The notes under the pieces are model-generated. The model ran no database searches. It worked only from the letters and a program-made list of their open reading frames with translations, and was not told where the DNA came from. Both the position numbers and the translations under genes were made by a program. From Pseudomonas sp. VD-NE ins (GTDB lineage Bacteria > Pseudomonadota > Gammaproteobacteria > Pseudomonadales > Pseudomonadaceae), in assembly GCF_031882575.1 (NCBI RefSeq), contig NZ_CP134772.1, forward strand, positions 638,001-702,000: a DNA stretch of 64,000 nt, in the 5' to 3' direction. Position 1 is the first letter of the stretch. Each line of letters starts with the position of its first letter. Below, in pieces: positions 36,436-44,572 of the stretch.

Positions 36436-36741
36436 ATGAAGATGTTGCGTGTGCCGTTGTTGATGATTGGTTTGCTCCTGTGTTCCCAGGGTTTCGCCGC
36501 TACGGCGCAACAGAACAAGATGACCACCTGCAATGCCGATGCGACCGCCAAGAGTCTGAAAGGCGATGAGCGCAAAACCTTCATGAGCACCTGCCTCAAG
36601 GCAGCGCCGGCGGCCAACGATGCCAAGGCCCTGACCCCGCAGCAGGAAAAAATGAAAACCTGCAACGCCGACGCGAAAACCAAAGCCCTGACCGGCGATG
36701 CGCGCAAGACGTTCATGAGTGATTGCCTGAAGAAAAAATAA
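36436..36741 (+). CDS. psiF: PsiF repeat-containing protein
   Basis: A 101-residue secreted protein: signal peptide MKMLRVPLLMIGLLLCSQGFA, then two PsiF repeats, each KMTTCNADAxxKxLxGDxRK, TFMSxCLK with conserved Cys residues. PsiF was named as phosphate-starvation-inducible in E. coli; the function is unknown. AAGGAGAAAAC before ATG at 36436. No Pho box was seen upstream. Confidence 0.9.
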   Translation: MKMLRVPLLMIGLLLCSQGFAATAQQNKMTTCNADATAKSLKGDERKTFMSTCLKAAPAANDAKALTPQQEKMKTCNADAKTKALTGDARKTFMSDCLKKK

Positions 36742-36786
36742 CTTGATTCGGTGGGGTACCTGGTCGACGCGTCCGCTTGAGATTTG

Positions 36787-37228
36787 CCCTCACCCTAACC
36801 CTCTCCCGGAGGGATAGGGGACTGACCGCGGTGTCTCAAGAAACTCGTCGACCTGAGAAATCCGGTCGATTATGGATTCCATGGCGCTGTCTCAGGTCAC
36901 TGGATATCCAGAGCATCCCCCAATCGGTTCCCTCTCCCGGAGGGAGAGGGGACTGACCGCGGTGTCTCAAGAAACTCGTCGACCTGAAAAAAAACCGGTC
37001 GATTATGGATTCCATGGCGCTATTTCAGGTCACCGGGTATCCAGAGCATCCCCCAATCGGTTCCCTCTCCCGGAGGGAAGAGGGGACTGACCGTGTTGTT
37101 TTCAGATATCCATCGACCTGAACTATCTGGCCGATTCTGGATTCAATACAGGACTGGCAAGTCGCCGGATTTCTTCGCCATTCCTCGATCGGTTCCCTCT
37201 CCCTTTGGGAGAGGGCTAGGGTGAGGGG
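36787..37228. repeat. Palindrome-bounded tandem array 1 (class E)
   Basis: The 571-base gap between psiF and the AI-2E gene contains an array. It opens with CCCTCACCCTA, closes with CTAGGGTGAGGGG, and has four internal palindromes of the CCCTCTCCC..GGGAGAGGGG kind at 36799, 36930, 37063 and 37195, spaced 131-133 bases. The spacers are tandem homologs of one another (for example CGGTCGATTATGGATTCCAT recurs in the first two; the third is diverged). No gene is visible. Related arrays are at 46310, 48275 and 53744, each with a different spacer. Confidence 0.88.
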
Positions 37229-37312
37229 ACCTGAAGCACCGCATATTTCTAGTGCTCCCCCCAGAACGCTGGCAGACTGCCAATCCTTTTACGCCGTTCG
37301 TTTTGAGGCTGT

Positions 37313-38326
37313 ATGCCAACGTTTTCTGAGCGTCATGTAGTGTTCTGGGTCAGTTGCATCATCATTTTCGGCGGTTTGCTGCTGGTGCTGCCGCTGCGCT
37401 TGCTGCCCAGTCTGTTGGCCGGATTGTTGGTCTATGAACTGGTCAACATGCTCACCCCGCAACTGCAACGGCTGATCGAAGGCCGCCGTGCGCGCTGGCT
37501 GGCGGTGGCTTTGCTCGGCACACTGGTGGTGAGTGTGCTGGCGCTGATCTTCGCCGGCGCGATCAGTTTTCTGCTGCATGAAGCGGAAAACCCCGGCGCT
37601 TCCCTCGACAAGTTCATGGGCGTGGTCGACCGCGCGCGCGGGCAATTGCCGCCGTTCATCGACGCCTATCTGCCGGCCAGTGCTGCGGAGTTTCGCGTGG
37701 CGATTGGCGAGTGGATGAGCAAGCACCTGTCGGACCTGCAACTGGTCGGCAAGGACGCCGCGCACATGTTCGTGACATTGCTGATCGGCATGGTCCTCGG
37801 CGCGATCATCGCCTTGCAGCGCATCCCCGACGTCACCAAACGCAAACCGCTGGCCGCCGCGCTGTTCGACCGTTTGCACCTGTTGGTGCAGGCGTTCCGC
37901 AACATCGTCTTCGCGCAGATCAAGATTTCCCTGCTCAACACTTTCTTCACCGGGATCTTCCTCGCGGTGATCCTGCCGATGTTCGGCATCAAGCTGCCGC
38001 TAACCAAAACCCTGATCGTGCTGACCTTCCTGCTCGGCCTGTTGCCGGTGATCGGCAATCTGATGTCGAACACGCTGATCACCATCGTCGGCCTGTCACT
38101 GTCGATCTGGGTGGCATTGGCGGCGCTGGGTTATCTGATTTTTATCCACAAGCTCGAGTACTTCCTCAACGCGCGGATTGTCGGCGGGCAGATCAGTGCC
38201 AAGTCATGGGAGTTGCTGCTGGCGATGCTGGTGTTCGAGGCCGCGTTCGGCCTGCCGGGGGTGGTGGCGGGGCCGATTTATTACGCGTATCTGAAGAGTG
38301 AGTTGAAGCTGGGCGGAATGGTTTGA
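37313..38326 (+). CDS. AI-2E family transporter
   Basis: A 337-residue inner-membrane protein with about seven to eight helices. The family signature of a long periplasmic segment after the third helix (residues 90-140) and the C-terminal VGPIYYAYL-like motif (VAGPIYYAYL) is present, as is LLGLLPVIGNLMSNT. Despite the name, most members are not shown to export autoinducer-2; transport of other small solutes or ions is known in relatives. ATG at 37313 follows TTGAGGC. Confidence 0.88.
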   Translation: MPTFSERHVVFWVSCIIIFGGLLLVLPLRLLPSLLAGLLVYELVNMLTPQLQRLIEGRRARWLAVALLGTLVVSVLALIFAGAISFLLHEAENPGASLDKFMGVVDRARGQLPPFIDAYLPASAAEFRVAIGEWMSKHLSDLQLVGKDAAHMFVTLLIGMVLGAIIALQRIPDVTKRKPLAAALFDRLHLLVQAFRNIVFAQIKISLLNTFFTGIFLAVILPMFGIKLPLTKTLIVLTFLLGLLPVIGNLMSNTLITIVGLSLSIWVALAALGYLIFIHKLEYFLNARIVGGQISAKSWELLLAMLVFEAAFGLPGVVAGPIYYAYLKSELKLGGMV

Positions 38327-38327
38327 C

Positions 38328-38437
38328 AGCAGCTTCGAGTTGCAAGCTTCAAGCTACAAGTAAAAGCAGAAGCGAGAGCGCAGTGGCTCTTGCTTTTGCT
38401 CTTACTTGCCGCTTGCAGCTTAAAACTTGCAGCTGCC
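38328..38437. repeat. Class D hairpin repeat
   Basis: AGCTTCGAGTTGCAAGCTTC, AAGCTACAAGTAAAAGCAGA and its rough complement (TGCTTTTGCTCTTACTTGCC, GCTTGCAGCT) form an imperfect hairpin of about 45 bases per arm. It separates convergent AI-2E and yegD genes. Confidence 0.72.
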
Positions 38438-38438
38438 G

Positions 38439-39707
38439 TTAAACGCCATAGCGTTTTCGGGCTTCAATCGCCAGACCGCTACCAATGCTGCCGAAGATAT
38501 TGCCTTCGACATGTCGCGCATTCGGCAACATCGCCGAGACGCTGTTGCGCAGTGCCGGAATGCCGCTCGAACCGCCGGTGAAGAACACCGTGTCGACCTG
38601 ATCCACTGCGACACCGGCATCGTTCAACAGTTGTGTGACGCTGCCACGCACCCGCTCCAGCAGCGCATCGATCGCCGATTCAAACAGCGCGCGGCTCAGC
38701 TCCACACTCAACCCGGCCTCGATCCGGTCCAGCGGCACATGGCGGCTGTCGGTGTGGGTCAGCTGGATCTTGGTTTCTTCGACTTCCATCGCCAGCCAGT
38801 GCCCGGCGCGTTGCTCGATCAATTTGAACAGGCGATCGATGCCACCGGTGTCTTCGATGTCGTAGCGCATGCTGCCCAGGGCCAGGCTGGATTTCTGCGA
38901 GTACACCGAGTTGATGGTGTGCCAGGTCGCCAGGTTCATGTGGTGGCTGGTCGGCATGTAGGCGCCGCTCTTCATGCGGCTGCCGTAGCCGAACAGCGGC
39001 ATCAGGCCTTGCAGGCTCAGCTGTTTGTCGAAGTCGGTCCCGCCGATGTGTACGCCGCCGGTGGCGAGGATGTCATCGTGACGGTTATCGAGGCCACGAC
39101 GCTCGGGCGACAGGCGCACCAGCGAGAAGTCGGACGTACCACCGCCGATGTCGACGATCAGCACCAGCTCTTCTTTCTCGATGGTCGACTCGTAGTCGAA
39201 GGCCGCCGCAATCGGTTCGTACTGGAAGGAGACTTCCTTGAAACCGATCTTCTTGGCCACATCGACCAGGGTGTCTTCTGCTTCCTGGTCAGCCAGCGGA
39301 TCGTCGTCGACGAAGAACACCGGACGGCCGAGCACCACTTGCTCGAATTCCCGACCGGCGGCGGTTTCCGCACGGCTCTTCAGTTGGCCGATGAACAGGC
39401 CGAGCAAGTCCTTGAACGGCATCGCCGTGCCGAGCACGCTGGTGTCGTGCTTGATCAGCTTGGAACCGAGCAGGCTTTTCAACGAGCGCATCAGGCGGCC
39501 TTCGTAGCCTTCCAGGTACTCGTGCAGGGCCAGACGACCGTAAACCGGGCGGCGCTCCTCGATGTTGAAGAAGACCACCGACGGCAGGGTGATCTTGTCG
39601 TCTTCCAGCGCGATCATCGTTTCCATGCCGGGGCGCAGCCAGCCGACGGTGGAGTTGGACGTGCCGAAGTCGATGCCGCAGGCACGGGCTGGAGAGGCGT
39701 CTTTCAT
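38439..39707 (-). CDS. yegD: Hsp70 family chaperone-like protein (YegD type)
   Basis: A 422-residue protein with an actin-like ATPase fold: phosphate 1 motif GIDFGTSNSTVG, connect 1 and phosphate 2 VLIVDIGGGTSDFSL, adenosine motif FFTGGSSGIPALR. The C-terminal substrate-binding domain of DnaK is absent, as in YegD, so it is a short Hsp70. Its client and partners are unknown. The gene is divergent from cbpA/cbpM, so a functional link to the J-domain protein CbpA is possible. Start ATG at 39707. Confidence 0.88.
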   Translation of the reverse strand: MKDASPARACGIDFGTSNSTVGWLRPGMETMIALEDDKITLPSVVFFNIEERRPVYGRLALHEYLEGYEGRLMRSLKSLLGSKLIKHDTSVLGTAMPFKDLLGLFIGQLKSRAETAAGREFEQVVLGRPVFFVDDDPLADQEAEDTLVDVAKKIGFKEVSFQYEPIAAAFDYESTIEKEELVLIVDIGGGTSDFSLVRLSPERRGLDNRHDDILATGGVHIGGTDFDKQLSLQGLMPLFGYGSRMKSGAYMPTSHHMNLATWHTINSVYSQKSSLALGSMRYDIEDTGGIDRLFKLIEQRAGHWLAMEVEETKIQLTHTDSRHVPLDRIEAGLSVELSRALFESAIDALLERVRGSVTQLLNDAGVAVDQVDTVFFTGGSSGIPALRNSVSAMLPNARHVEGNIFGSIGSGLAIEARKRYGV

Positions 39708-39999
39708 GTCTTTCGGTTCCGGTCAAAAAAACGGCCGCGCAGTGTATGTCAGTGCGCGCCAGATTCGAAGGCCGGTCATCTGCTATTTCACGACTAAACT
39801 GCCTTGAAACCTCAAGCTTTGCCCCAAACTTGCTGGCATGGGCCGGCAGAACCACCGGCGGTCGCAAGAACCGCCGTCCACTGCCGATAAACTTCTGCAG
39901 CGCCACCCGGTCACAACCTTGAGATCGGTCAACCTGGCACGCGCGAATCGGCGCATGCTGGCATCGGCGCGAAATCGATAACGGATGGTGATTCCTTCA

Positions 40000-40950
40000 A
40001 TGGACTTCAAAGACTATTACAAGATACTCGGCGTGGAGCCGACAGCAGACGACAAGGCAATCAAGGCGGCCTATCGCAAGCTGGCGCGCAAATACCACCC
40101 CGATGTCAGCAAGGAAAAGGACGCCGAGGCCAAATTCAAAGACGCCTCGGAAGCCTATGAAGCGCTGAAAAGCGCCGACAAACGCGCCGAATACGACGAG
40201 CTGCGCCGCTATGGCCAGCACGGTCAGCCGTTTCAGGGGCCACCGGGCTGGCAGAGCCGTGGCGGCTTTGGCGGTGGCGGTGGCGACACCGGCGACTTCT
40301 CGGACTTCTTCAGTTCGATCTTCGGCAATCGCGGCCCCGGTTTCGGTGGCGGCGAAGGTCGACAACAACGCAGTGCAGGGCGCCGGGGGCAAGACGTGGA
40401 AATGGAACTGCCGATCTTCCTCGAGGAGACGCTGGCGAACGAGTCGAAGAAAGTCACCTTCCAGGTGCCGCAGTACAACGCCAACGGCCAGCACGTCAGC
40501 AACACCAGCAAGAGCCTGAACGTGAAGATCCCGGCGGGCGTGACCGACGGCGAGCGCATCCGCCTCAAAGGCCAGGGCGCACCTGGCGTCGGTGGCGGGG
40601 CCAATGGCGATCTGTACCTGACCATTCGTTTTGCGCCGCACCCGAAATTCGATGTCGAAGGCGAAAACCTCATCATCACCTTGCCGCTGGCGCCTTGGGA
40701 ATTGGCATTGGGCACGGAAGTAGCCGTGCCGACCCTGACCGGCAAGATCAACCTCAAGGTGCCGGCCGGCAGCCAGAATGGCCAGCGCATGCGCGCCAAA
40801 GGTCATGGTCTGAAAAACAAGGCGGGCGAGCGCGGTTACCTGTTCGTGCAGCTCAAAGCCGTGATGCCGAAAACCTCCGACGACGAGGTCAAGGCGTTGT
40901 GGCAGGAACTGGCGAAGAAAGCCGCTTTCAACCCGCGCGAGAACTTCTGA
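40000..40950 (+). CDS. cbpA: DnaJ-like co-chaperone / curved-DNA binding protein CbpA
   Basis: A 316-residue J-domain protein. The J domain (residues 1-70) has the essential HPD in YHPDVSK; a Gly/Phe-rich linker follows ([13 protein letters not shown]), then the two beta-domains typical of DnaJ/CbpA without a zinc finger. It stimulates DnaK and can bind DNA. ATG at 40000 gives [12 protein letters not shown]; an in-frame ATG at 39985 has no ribosome site. It is followed by cbpM after 23 bases. Confidence 0.93.
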   Translation: MDFKDYYKILGVEPTADDKAIKAAYRKLARKYHPDVSKEKDAEAKFKDASEAYEALKSADKRAEYDELRRYGQHGQPFQGPPGWQSRGGFGGGGGDTGDFSDFFSSIFGNRGPGFGGGEGRQQRSAGRRGQDVEMELPIFLEETLANESKKVTFQVPQYNANGQHVSNTSKSLNVKIPAGVTDGERIRLKGQGAPGVGGGANGDLYLTIRFAPHPKFDVEGENLIITLPLAPWELALGTEVAVPTLTGKINLKVPAGSQNGQRMRAKGHGLKNKAGERGYLFVQLKAVMPKTSDDEVKALWQELAKKAAFNPRENF

Positions 40951-40973
40951 ACCCGACGACGGAGTAGCCCATC

Positions 40974-41279
40974 ATGAGCAGCCCCCTGATCGTTCAACTG
41001 GACCTGGCAGAATTCTGTGAGGCGGCCGATTTGTCGGACGTCTACGTGATCGAAATCGTCGAACACGGCATCCTCGAACCTCAGGGCGCGCAGCCCCGGG
41101 AATGGCGCTTCACCGATTACGAATTGGCCTTGGCCAAGCGTGCGGCGAAGTTGCGCCGTGATCTGGAGCTGGAGTGGGAAGGTGTCGCGCTGGCGCTGGA
41201 TCTGCTGGAGGAGGTGCGTGAGTTGCGTGCCGAGAACCGCATGTTGCGCCAGCGCTTGGGGCGACTGGTGGTCGAGTAG
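40974..41279 (+). CDS. cbpM: CbpA modulator CbpM
   Basis: A 101-residue helical protein. CbpM binds and inhibits the J domain of CbpA. The sequence LDLAEFCEAADLSDVYVIEI and the MerR-like PREWRFTDYELALAKRA stretch fit the family. ACGGAGTAG precedes ATG. It forms an operon with cbpA. Confidence 0.92.
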   Translation: MSSPLIVQLDLAEFCEAADLSDVYVIEIVEHGILEPQGAQPREWRFTDYELALAKRAAKLRRDLELEWEGVALALDLLEEVRELRAENRMLRQRLGRLVVE

Positions 41280-41317
41280 TCTGTCACACGTCTGCCGATA
41301 GCCCGAGTCACGAGCAG

Positions 41318-41463
41318 GGTTAGTGTTTGCAGGTGTTTCTCCCGGTATTAACCGGCCGCACGCTCTGATAGTTTTCCAGGCAAAAGTCGGCAATGGATGC
41401 CGACTGCCGTAGCGCCAGCCAGCCTGGTCGGTCGCTGCGACATCTTTGCAAGGAAGCCTGTTC
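41318..41463 (+). promoter_or_regulatory. Conserved structured leader upstream of SET gene 1, with AUGGA-loop hairpin
   Basis: The 146 bases before the start are similar to those before the second SET gene. Shared blocks: TGTTTGCAGGTGTTT, CCGG-centred hairpin, TAGTTTTCC and a perfect hairpin GTCGGCAATGGATGCCGAC (41386-41404), with 7-bp stem and loop ATGGA. An ANGGA loop in a hairpin is the RsmA/CsrA recognition form. In the copy at 43024 the stem keeps pairing by U-A to U-G change. Post-transcriptional control by Gac/Rsm is inference. Confidence 0.6.
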
Positions 41464-42867
41464 ATGCCAGTCAAGCCCAAGCCGCCCAAGACGGGCGCAG
41501 TCGATGTAAACACCCCCCCGCGCACGTCCGTGGATTCGCCTCCCCACGGCTCCGAGTTGTTGCATCTGCCCCCCGACTCATTCATTCGCAAGACCCCGTC
41601 CGATACGAACGAGCCCGGCGGTAGCAAGCCGCAAATAGAAACGTCGGCCGCGCCGCACAACGTGCAAAGTCATCCGGTGCCGTCCACGTCTGCTTCTCTT
41701 TCGGCGACTGCAGCCTCTTCTCTGCAGGATTACCTGATTCCTTCAACAATCGATTTACCGGAAGCGAATACTCAGGGATTTCGCGTGTACAACAGACGCC
41801 TCTACGCTGACGTGCAGGGCGGCGGTACTGTGCAGATCGGCGTCGATGCCGAAACCGGTCTGTACCGCGCCAAGCTGTCCAGAGAGCTGGAGCCGTCAGG
41901 CCCCTTTCTCGACTACGATCCGTTGAACAAACACTGGTACTTGCTGCAGGATTCCAGCGCGTCGCCGGACGGCACCGCCGTTGTGTCGCGCAAAAGCCGC
42001 AGGGTCTCCCGGCAGAGTGACGAGGACTATGAATCTGCTCTGGAAGAACTGCCCGACGATGCAGGTGCGACGCAGGAGCACTTTTATACGGCCTCTGAAT
42101 CGATGCCCGTCAAACCCTTCACCGCTGACGAACTGAGTACGATGCGCAGCGAAACGCTATTTTCATACCTCGGCAATCGAGCAGGGGTCTACGACCGTGC
42201 CAATAATGGCAAATATCCATTCAGAGATATGGTCGGCAGACCTGTGCGCATAAAAAAACTGCAGACCCTGGTGCGTTACGAAGACGGCGGCCGGTACACC
42301 TCGGAGCAGGTCAAGCCCTACATCAAGTATGGAGCGTATGAAAATGTCGCGCGCTTGTATGAAGAAAAACTGCAATGGCGATTGTTCACTGAGACCGACA
42401 TGAGGGGGCCCGGAGAGCAGGCCTTGATCGGCCAGTCCATGGTGGTCGCCAACCGAAGAATCAACCCAGGCGAGGTGGTTGGCGTTTATGGCGGCGCCAT
42501 CACGCCAGGACGTCGCGTTCCGCTTCGTGAACAGTCCTACACCATGAAAGCAGGAGAGCGTTTTCTGCCCGGACCTGGATATTTTGTTCCCGACGAGCTT
42601 GTGATAGTGGGTGATACCATTATTTCCCGGATCAATACGAACTTCTGGTATAACGTTGCGGGTAAGCCGGTTCGTCAGGCAAGGGATGGCTACAACGTCG
42701 AATTCGTTCCGTTCGATGTTGAAGCGCAACAGTGGCTGGGCAAGAAGCTGGTGACCAGAGAATTCATTCTCAATGCCATATTCGCAACCGAAGCCATTCC
42801 GGCTGGAACCGAGTTGCGTATAAATTACAACTACAGCGATGAGGACATCTCGACGTTGTTTCCTTGA
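41464..42867 (+). CDS. SET-domain effector-like protein 1
   Basis: A 467-residue protein with no signal peptide. Residues 1-85 are Pro/Ser-rich and variable. Residues 88-162 resemble a domain of large Pseudomonas toxin/effector proteins (RVYNRRLYADVQGGGTVQIG, then SGPFLDYDPLNKHWYL). The C-terminal part is SET-like: ANRRINPGEVVGVYGGAI (residues 329-346), DTIISRINTNFWYN (383-397) and AIFATEAIPAGTELRINYNY (438-457), corresponding to the N-terminal, RFxNH and ELxxDY motifs. The RFxNHSxxPN motif is degenerate (SRINTNFWYN). SET enzymes methylate lysines; a secreted effector role is inference. Best start is ATG 41464 after AAGGAAG. Tandem paralog follows. Confidence 0.75.
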   Translation: MPVKPKPPKTGAVDVNTPPRTSVDSPPHGSELLHLPPDSFIRKTPSDTNEPGGSKPQIETSAAPHNVQSHPVPSTSASLSATAASSLQDYLIPSTIDLPEANTQGFRVYNRRLYADVQGGGTVQIGVDAETGLYRAKLSRELEPSGPFLDYDPLNKHWYLLQDSSASPDGTAVVSRKSRRVSRQSDEDYESALEELPDDAGATQEHFYTASESMPVKPFTADELSTMRSETLFSYLGNRAGVYDRANNGKYPFRDMVGRPVRIKKLQTLVRYEDGGRYTSEQVKPYIKYGAYENVARLYEEKLQWRLFTETDMRGPGEQALIGQSMVVANRRINPGEVVGVYGGAITPGRRVPLREQSYTMKAGERFLPGPGYFVPDELVIVGDTIISRINTNFWYNVAGKPVRQARDGYNVEFVPFDVEAQQWLGKKLVTREFILNAIFATEAIPAGTELRINYNYSDEDISTLFP

Positions 42868-42955
42868 TTGAGTCAGCGATAGCTGCCCTTCGCCATGAGT
42901 CTGCTTTTTCCGTAAACCAGTAACCTGCCAGGACGGTGGTAATGCAGCCGTATCA

Positions 42956-43100
42956 GGTTAATGTTTGCAGGTGTTTCCCGGGTTTCAACCGGGGGCACCT
43001 GTCTGGTAGTTTTCCCTGTCAGAGTCGGCAATGGACGCCGGCCAACGCAGCGCCCGCCACACCGGTGGGCGCTGGGTAAAACTTTCAGGGAGAAGCATTC
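42956..43100 (+). promoter_or_regulatory. Conserved structured leader upstream of SET gene 2
   Basis: This leader matches that at 41318 in order and spacing: TGTTTGCAGGTGTTT, a CCCGG..CCGGG hairpin, TAGTTTTCC, and the hairpin GTCGGCAATGGACGCCGGC (43024-43042) with AATGGA in the loop. Stem change to U-G keeps pairing. The distance to the ATG (145 bases) matches the other copy (146). Confidence 0.6.
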
Positions 43101-44513
43101 ATGCCAGTCAAACCAAAACCGCCAGCCCCCGGCGTGGGCAGTGTCGACGCTCACGCTCGCCCGCGTACGTCCTCCAGTTCAACCACTCAAGAAGTCGAAG
43201 CACTGCGTTTCACGCCTGATCCTGTCCTCCACAAACAGGCGGGCGATTCCGCAGCGGCCAGCAGTAGCGCGCCTGAAATCAACGCTGCGTCAGCGACCTC
43301 GAGAGTGCAGGTTCACCCATCATCTGTATCCACCGCCACGTCGGTTGTTGCTACTGATGTGTTGGTACTGCAGGATTACGTGATTCCATCGGCAGTCGAC
43401 CTGCCCGAAGCGGACGCCCGGGGAATCCGTACGTACAATGCGCGCGAATACGTCGATGTGCAGGACGTCGGTACCGTGATGCTCGGCGTAGACGCCGAGA
43501 CAGGTCTGCGCAGGGCCGGATTTTCGAAAGAACGGCACCCTTCAGGGCCGGTACTTGCGCATGATCCGGCGAGCAACAGCTGGTATCCGCTGCAAGACTT
43601 CTCTGCTTCCACGCCGGACAGTGCTGTCGCCGCACCGCACGAGCGTCGCAGGTCTCCTCGACAAAGTGAGGATGAGTACGAATCGGCACTGGAAGAGTTG
43701 CCCGGGCATGATGACGGATCAGAAGCGTTTTATCTGGCCTCTGAATCCATGCCGATCAAACCGTTCACGTTAGAAGAGCTGAACCTGATGCGCAGTGAGA
43801 CGCGCTATTCGTTTCTGGGCAATCGGTTGGGCTCCTATAATCGCGCGAATAACGGCAAGTATCCCCTCAGGGACACGGACGGCAGACCGATTCGCATTCG
43901 ACAGCTGCAGACAAAAGTACGTTTTAAAAACGGCGACCAATTTACCTCCGAACAGATAAAACCCTACATCAAGTTCGAAGGTTATGAAGATGTCGCGATG
44001 TTGTACGAAGAAAAGCTGCAATGGCGACTGTTCACCGAGGCCGATGTCAATGTTCCCGGTGAAAGTGCGCTGATCGGGCAATCGATGGTAGTCGCCAACA
44101 GGCGTATCGCCAAAGGCGAGGCGATCGGTGTCTACGGTGGCGTCATTACGCCGAAAAGGTTCATACGGCGCAATGAACAAACGTTCAGCATACTGGCCGG
44201 GATGCGCGTGCGGTATGGCCCTGGAACATTGCTTCCCGACCCGTTGGCCATACTGGGCGACAACATTATTTCAAGAATCAACTCCAACTTCGATTACGAC
44301 GATACAGGCAAGCCAATTCGCCAGGCAGCCGGCGGCTACAACGTTGAGGCAGTGCCATTCAACGTCGAGGCGCAACAGTGGATAGGTAATAAACAGGTAA
44401 CCAAGAAATTTATTCTGAGCGCCATATTCGCCTCTGACGACATACCTGCCGGCGTCGAGTTGCGTCTGGATTACAACTACACCGAGCAGGAGGTGTCGTG
44501 GGCATTTGCGTGA
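43101..44513 (+). CDS. SET-domain effector-like protein 2 (paralog of 41464-42867)
   Basis: A 470-residue paralog of the preceding gene, same start MPVKPKPP, same toxin-like middle domain (TYNAREYVDVQDVGTVMLGV and SGPVLAHDPASNSWYPL) and C-terminal SET-like region (VANRRIAKGEAIGVYGG, DNIISRINSNFDYD, AIFASDDIPAGVELRLDYNY). Its LDYNY end is closer to the SET consensus ELxxDY than LRINYNY in copy 1. GGGAGAAGC lies before ATG. Proteins differ mostly in the N-terminal 85 residues. A hairpin that could terminate transcription follows. Confidence 0.75.
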   Translation: MPVKPKPPAPGVGSVDAHARPRTSSSSTTQEVEALRFTPDPVLHKQAGDSAAASSSAPEINAASATSRVQVHPSSVSTATSVVATDVLVLQDYVIPSAVDLPEADARGIRTYNAREYVDVQDVGTVMLGVDAETGLRRAGFSKERHPSGPVLAHDPASNSWYPLQDFSASTPDSAVAAPHERRRSPRQSEDEYESALEELPGHDDGSEAFYLASESMPIKPFTLEELNLMRSETRYSFLGNRLGSYNRANNGKYPLRDTDGRPIRIRQLQTKVRFKNGDQFTSEQIKPYIKFEGYEDVAMLYEEKLQWRLFTEADVNVPGESALIGQSMVVANRRIAKGEAIGVYGGVITPKRFIRRNEQTFSILAGMRVRYGPGTLLPDPLAILGDNIISRINSNFDYDDTGKPIRQAAGGYNVEAVPFNVEAQQWIGNKQVTKKFILSAIFASDDIPAGVELRLDYNYTEQEVSWAFA

Positions 44514-44529
44514 TTCGTTGACCATCGCG

Positions 44530-44561
44530 CCTGAATACGTACTCGCTCGTCCGTATTCAGG
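44530..44561. terminator. Perfect hairpin between SET gene 2 and ureC
   Basis: CCTGAATACG (44530-44539) and CGTATTCAGG (44552-44561) pair across a 12-base loop. It lies between convergent SET gene 2 and ureC ends. It lacks a T-run, so it is a possible bidirectional stop. Confidence 0.5.
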
Positions 44562-44572
44562 TCGCAAGGACT

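Noticed and set aside
36787..37228. CRISPR array
   Set aside because: Repeat units are palindromes spaced by 131-133 bases, spacers are homologous copies of each other, and there are no cas genes.
38427..39797. 456-residue plus-strand frame opposite the yegD gene
   Set aside because: Shadow of the Hsp70-like gene, whose ATPase motifs are intact.
41464..44513. Type III secretion hrp box upstream of SET genes
   Set aside because: No GGAAC-N16-CCAC sequence was found in the leaders.
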